6,126 nucleotides of DNA from NCBI GenBank assembly GCA_029260695.1, contig JAJDCT010000112.1, positions 1 through 6,126 on the forward strand, given 5' to 3'. This stretch comes from Phycisphaeraceae bacterium (GTDB lineage: Bacteria; Planctomycetota; Phycisphaerae; Phycisphaerales; Phycisphaeraceae). The notes under the pieces are model-generated. The model ran no database searches. It was not told the DNA's origin and saw nothing but the letters and a program-made list of their open reading frames with translations. This document shows, in pieces, positions 5,600 through 6,126 of the stretch (position 1 is its first letter; every line of letters starts with the position of its first letter). The position numbers and the translations under genes are program-made.

Positions 5600-6126
5600 A
5601 TGCCACACAATGGATCAACCGTTTACATCAGATTTCCAAGCCAGGCGAAGCACCCCGTGTTGCACCCGGCCACGGTTGTTCAAGCGGAGTCGACCAGCTC
5701 ATTTGCCCTCCAGCCCCAGGACGACACCCTGGCCTTTGAGGTCGGGCTCGAGGTCCTGATCTACTTCGAGTTCGGTGGGAAGTTTGTGCAGCAGCCCGCC
5801 CGCATCGAGGCCTTGCCGGAGGATGACCCCGAAGCCGGGATCGCGGTATTAACCATCGGCGATTGGGTCTCTGCTGAAAACCGCCAGACCTACCGCATCT
5901 GCACCGTCATGGCGGACCTGACCGCGGCCTTCGGCGACGAGAAGGACTGCCCGCTGACCGATATCAGTGTCACCGGCTTCGCCGTCATCGCCTCGGGGAA
6001 GTACCAGATTGGTCAGATCGTCGATTCGGAACTGTCGCACAGCGACAAGAAATACTCCGGGAAGGTCAGCGTCCAGAGCACCTGTGCGCTGCACGGCGGC
6101 AAGACCCGCTACGGCGTCAATTGCAT
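5600..6126 (+). CDS. PilZ-domain protein, C-terminus cut by window edge
   Basis: The frame opening at ATG 5600 has no stop up to the right edge, giving 175 codons of an incomplete gene. Residues 1-88 look like a beta-rich N-terminal domain of the YcgR-N kind, with GLEVLIYFEFGG at 49-60 and QQPARIEAL at 64-72. Residues 90-175 form a PilZ domain: the c-di-GMP-binding RxxxR is RQTYR at 95-99 and the (D/N)xSxxG is DISVTG at 121-126, so both ligand-binding motifs are intact. The family binds cyclic di-GMP in the cytoplasm and relays it to motility, surface attachment or polysaccharide secretion. Which output applies here is not visible. No signal peptide or membrane segment is seen. Codon use is strongly GC-biased, as in the aldolase gene, marking it as part of the native backbone. 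Confidence 0.86.
   Translation, partial: MPHNGSTVYIRFPSQAKHPVLHPATVVQAESTSSFALQPQDDTLAFEVGLEVLIYFEFGGKFVQQPARIEALPEDDPEAGIAVLTIGDWVSAENRQTYRICTVMADLTAAFGDEKDCPLTDISVTGFAVIASGKYQIGQIVDSELSHSDKKYSGKVSVQSTCALHGGKTRYGVNC

Noticed and set aside
5849..6094. Minus-strand reading frame at the right edge
   Set aside because: It is antisense to the PilZ gene, whose RxxxR and DxSxxG motifs are intact in the plus frame.

Overview
The window is GC-rich bacterial DNA with tightly spaced genes. Exported and lipid-anchored envelope proteins, Sel1-repeat proteins, a PilZ protein and the style of the class II aldolase together suggest a member of the Planctomycetota, perhaps Phycisphaerae. That placement is an impression from protein style, not a demonstrated assignment.

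Layout from left to right. (1) A class II aldolase/adducin-family enzyme starts at the very left edge, perhaps translationally coupled to an upstream gene that lies mostly outside the window. (2) A small lipoprotein carries a C-terminal LysM domain. (3) A 393-base gap (1192-1584) holds a hairpin, a 57-bp copy of the 3' end of aat, an AT-rich promoter-like stretch and a triple octamer repeat ending just before a strong ribosome binding site. (4) A large secreted protein has Sel1 repeats followed by a TPR-like C-terminus; its codon use is less GC-rich than that of its neighbours. (5) On the minus strand lies an intact aat (leucyl/phenylalanyl-tRNA--protein transferase). (6) Divergent from aat is a lipoprotein made of seven consecutive 36-residue Sel1 repeats. 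(7) A 422-base stretch without an intact gene (5178-5599) contains a decayed second copy of the 5' half of aat, with an in-frame amber codon, frame changes and an expanded GGGGATCC octamer array. (8) A PilZ-domain (c-di-GMP receptor type) gene begins at 5600 and runs off the right edge.

The most notable feature is the arrangement around aat. The intact gene is flanked on each side by a Sel1-repeat gene in the same orientation, and beyond each Sel1 gene lies a remnant of aat in the same orientation as the intact gene: the 3' end on the left and the 5' half on the right. The two remnants do not overlap. This is what would remain if a sel1-aat-sel1 cassette had landed in an ancestral aat and replaced it, or if an aat-sel1 unit had been amplified in tandem and the outer copies had decayed. 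Part of the middle of the gene is missing from both remnants, and they differ in divergence from the intact copy, so the sequence alone does not decide between the models.

Functionally, the two Sel1 proteins and the LysM lipoprotein are all predicted to act outside the cytoplasm as scaffold or peptidoglycan-binding proteins. Aat is a cytoplasmic N-degron enzyme and the PilZ protein is probably a cytoplasmic c-di-GMP effector. Nothing here shows that these genes form a single pathway.
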